Shown here: piece by piece, positions 62,885-64,000 of the stretch
How positions within the stretch are numbered: position 1 is the first letter of the stretch
How the letters are laid out: each line of letters starts with the position of its first letter
From: Pseudomonadaceae bacterium
GTDB taxonomy: Bacteria > Pseudomonadota > Gammaproteobacteria > Pseudomonadales > Pseudomonadaceae
Assembly (NCBI GenBank): GCA_030602315.1
Contig: JAUVZY010000001.1
Location: 62,001 to 126,000, forward strand
DNA: 64,000 bases
Reading direction: 5' to 3'
Made by a program: the position numbers and the translations under genes
Notes under the pieces: generated by a model
What the model saw: the letters and a program-made list of their open reading frames with translations, nothing else
Told to the model about the DNA's origin: nothing
The model's database searches: none

Positions 62885-64000
62885 ATGGTTCCCGTTATTG
62901 CCCTGGTGGGCCGCCCCAATGTGGGCAAGTCCACACTGTTCAACCGCCTGACCAAGACCCGCGATGCGATCGTGGCCGAATACGCCGGACTCACACGCGA
63001 TCGCAAGTACGGCGAGGCCAAATGGCAGGGGCGCACATACATTGTCGTGGATACCGGCGGTATCTCCGGTGACGAAGAAGGCATCGACGCCAAGATGGCC
63101 GAGCAGTCGCTGCAGGCGATCGAAGAGGCCGATGCCGTCCTGTTCATGGTCGACTCGCGCGCGGGGATGACCGCCGCCGACCAGATGATCGCCGAGCACC
63201 TGCGCAAGCGGAACAAGCGCACCTTCCTGGTGGCCAACAAGGTCGATACCGTCGACCCGGAAATTGCCCGTGCCGAGTTCTCGCCGCTGGGTATCGGCGA
63301 AGCGTTGCCGATCGCTGCCGCTCACGGCCGCGGCATTCAGGCCATGCTCGAGGCGGCGCTGGGCGCGTTTCCCCGCGACAACGCCGCTGAGGACGAAGCC
63401 GACGAGGCACCGCTTGCCGAAGGCGAGGAACCGCGCCGCGTGCCGGGGCCTAGCGAGAAGGACGGCATCAAGATCGCCATCATCGGCCGCCCTAACGTGG
63501 GCAAGTCGACGCTGGTCAACCGCATGCTCGGCGAAGAGCGGGTGATCGTCTTCGACCAGGCCGGTACCACCCGCGACAGCATCTACATCCCCTTCGAGCG
63601 TGGCGAGGAGAAGTACACGCTGATCGATACCGCCGGTGTGCGCCGCCGCGGCAAGATCTTCGAGGCGGTGGAAAAGTTCTCGGTGGTCAAGACGCTGCAG
63701 GCGATCCAGGACGCCAACGTGGTCGTCTTCGTGATGGACGCCCGCGAGGGGGTGGTCGAGCACGATCTCAACCTGCTGGGTTTCGTTCTGGAAACCGGCC
63801 GTGCGCTGGTGATTGCGCTGAACAAGTGGGACGGCATGGAGCCGTCGCAGCGCGATTACGTCAAGACTGAGCTGGAGCGCCGGCTGTTCTTCGTCAACTT
63901 CGCCGACATCCACTTCATCTCCGCATTGCACGGTACCGGGGTCGGGCATCTGTACAAGTCGGTACAGGCTGCATTCGCCTCGGCGGTGACCCGCTGGCCG
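62885..64000 (+). CDS. der: ribosome biogenesis GTPase Der (EngA), 3' end beyond the window
   Basis: The first 372 residues of a protein of about 490. It has two tandem G domains: the first GRPNVGKS at 9-16 with DTGGIS and NKVD, the second [15 protein letters not shown] near residue 200, with [10 protein letters not shown] and NKWDG. An acidic linker ([18 protein letters not shown]) joins them. Der acts in 50S subunit maturation. Start: ATG at 62885 behind GGAGAG. The KH-like C-terminal domain is off the right edge. Confidence 0.98.
   Translation, partial: MVPVIALVGRPNVGKSTLFNRLTKTRDAIVAEYAGLTRDRKYGEAKWQGRTYIVVDTGGISGDEEGIDAKMAEQSLQAIEEADAVLFMVDSRAGMTAADQMIAEHLRKRNKRTFLVANKVDTVDPEIARAEFSPLGIGEALPIAAAHGRGIQAMLEAALGAFPRDNAAEDEADEAPLAEGEEPRRVPGPSEKDGIKIAIIGRPNVGKSTLVNRMLGEERVIVFDQAGTTRDSIYIPFERGEEKYTLIDTAGVRRRGKIFEAVEKFSVVKTLQAIQDANVVVFVMDAREGVVEHDLNLLGFVLETGRALVIALNKWDGMEPSQRDYVKTELERRLFFVNFADIHFISALHGTGVGHLYKSVQAAFASAVTRWP

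Overview
The window is a GC-rich stretch of chromosome from a gammaproteobacterium of the Pseudomonadaceae. The gene order from queA to der (queA-tgt-yajC-secD-secF / suhB / trmJ-cysE-iscRSUA-hscBA-fdx-iscX-ndk-rlmN-pilF-rodZ-ispG-hisS-yfgM-bamB-der) and the pepA-holC-(unknown)-valS block beside divergent lptFG match, as recalled, the Pseudomonas aeruginosa layout. Other pairs (finR/fpr, ychJ beside a DUF6231-like gene and an OmpA lipoprotein, dinG) also fit. The proteins look closest to the P. stutzeri group (Stutzerimonas), but that is an inference from memory, not a search. No rRNA operon, prophage or insertion sequence was seen.

Layout. 1-3.7 kb: a helicase gene cut by the left edge and a FAN1-type VRR-NUC nuclease, translationally coupled (DNA repair). 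3.8-10.2 kb: an SDR oxidoreductase, a MetR-like regulator, an ExoD-like membrane protein, glpD, and a ybaK-glpK pair. 10.2-12.7 kb: mltF, then a type I-E-like CRISPR array with ten repeats plus an eroded eleventh, then tRNA-Asn; no cas gene lies in the window. 12.7-18.4 kb: tyrB-like aminotransferase, uvrB, gltX, then two identical tRNA-Ala/tRNA-Glu units with a strong promoter and a UUCG-loop terminator. 18.4-24.5 kb: EamA transporter, ErdR-like response regulator, finR/fpr redox pair, ychJ, DUF6231, an OmpA lipoprotein and a CopD-like membrane protein. 24.5-32.3 kb: dinG, yejK, an MFS transporter with a coupled 40-residue membrane peptide, a 63-residue unknown, rlmF, a winged-HTH protein and nhaD. 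32.4-41.3 kb: valS, an unknown, holC, pepA, divergent lptFG, an RDD protein, a cold-shock gene with a probable long leader, and tRNA-Leu. 41.4-64 kb: the conserved block named above.

How the genes work together. queA and tgt make queuosine in tRNA; yajC-secDF with the YfgM-like protein and bamB serve protein export and outer-membrane assembly; lptFG export LPS. IscR controls the complete ISC iron-sulfur assembly set through two adjoining operator-like sites overlapping its promoter; several iron-sulfur proteins here (IspG, RlmN, DinG, the left-edge helicase) would be clients. cysE supplies cysteine synthesis just upstream of iscS, which consumes cysteine. The left-edge helicase, FAN1, uvrB and dinG are all DNA-repair functions.

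No clearly new system was found. The most unusual features are the cas-less CRISPR array whose repeats switch their four-base loop partway along, the nuclease-helicase fusion coupled to FAN1, a nested stem structure ahead of gltX, and the 40-residue membrane peptide. Many 'shadow' frames exist because the DNA is GC-rich; they were left out.
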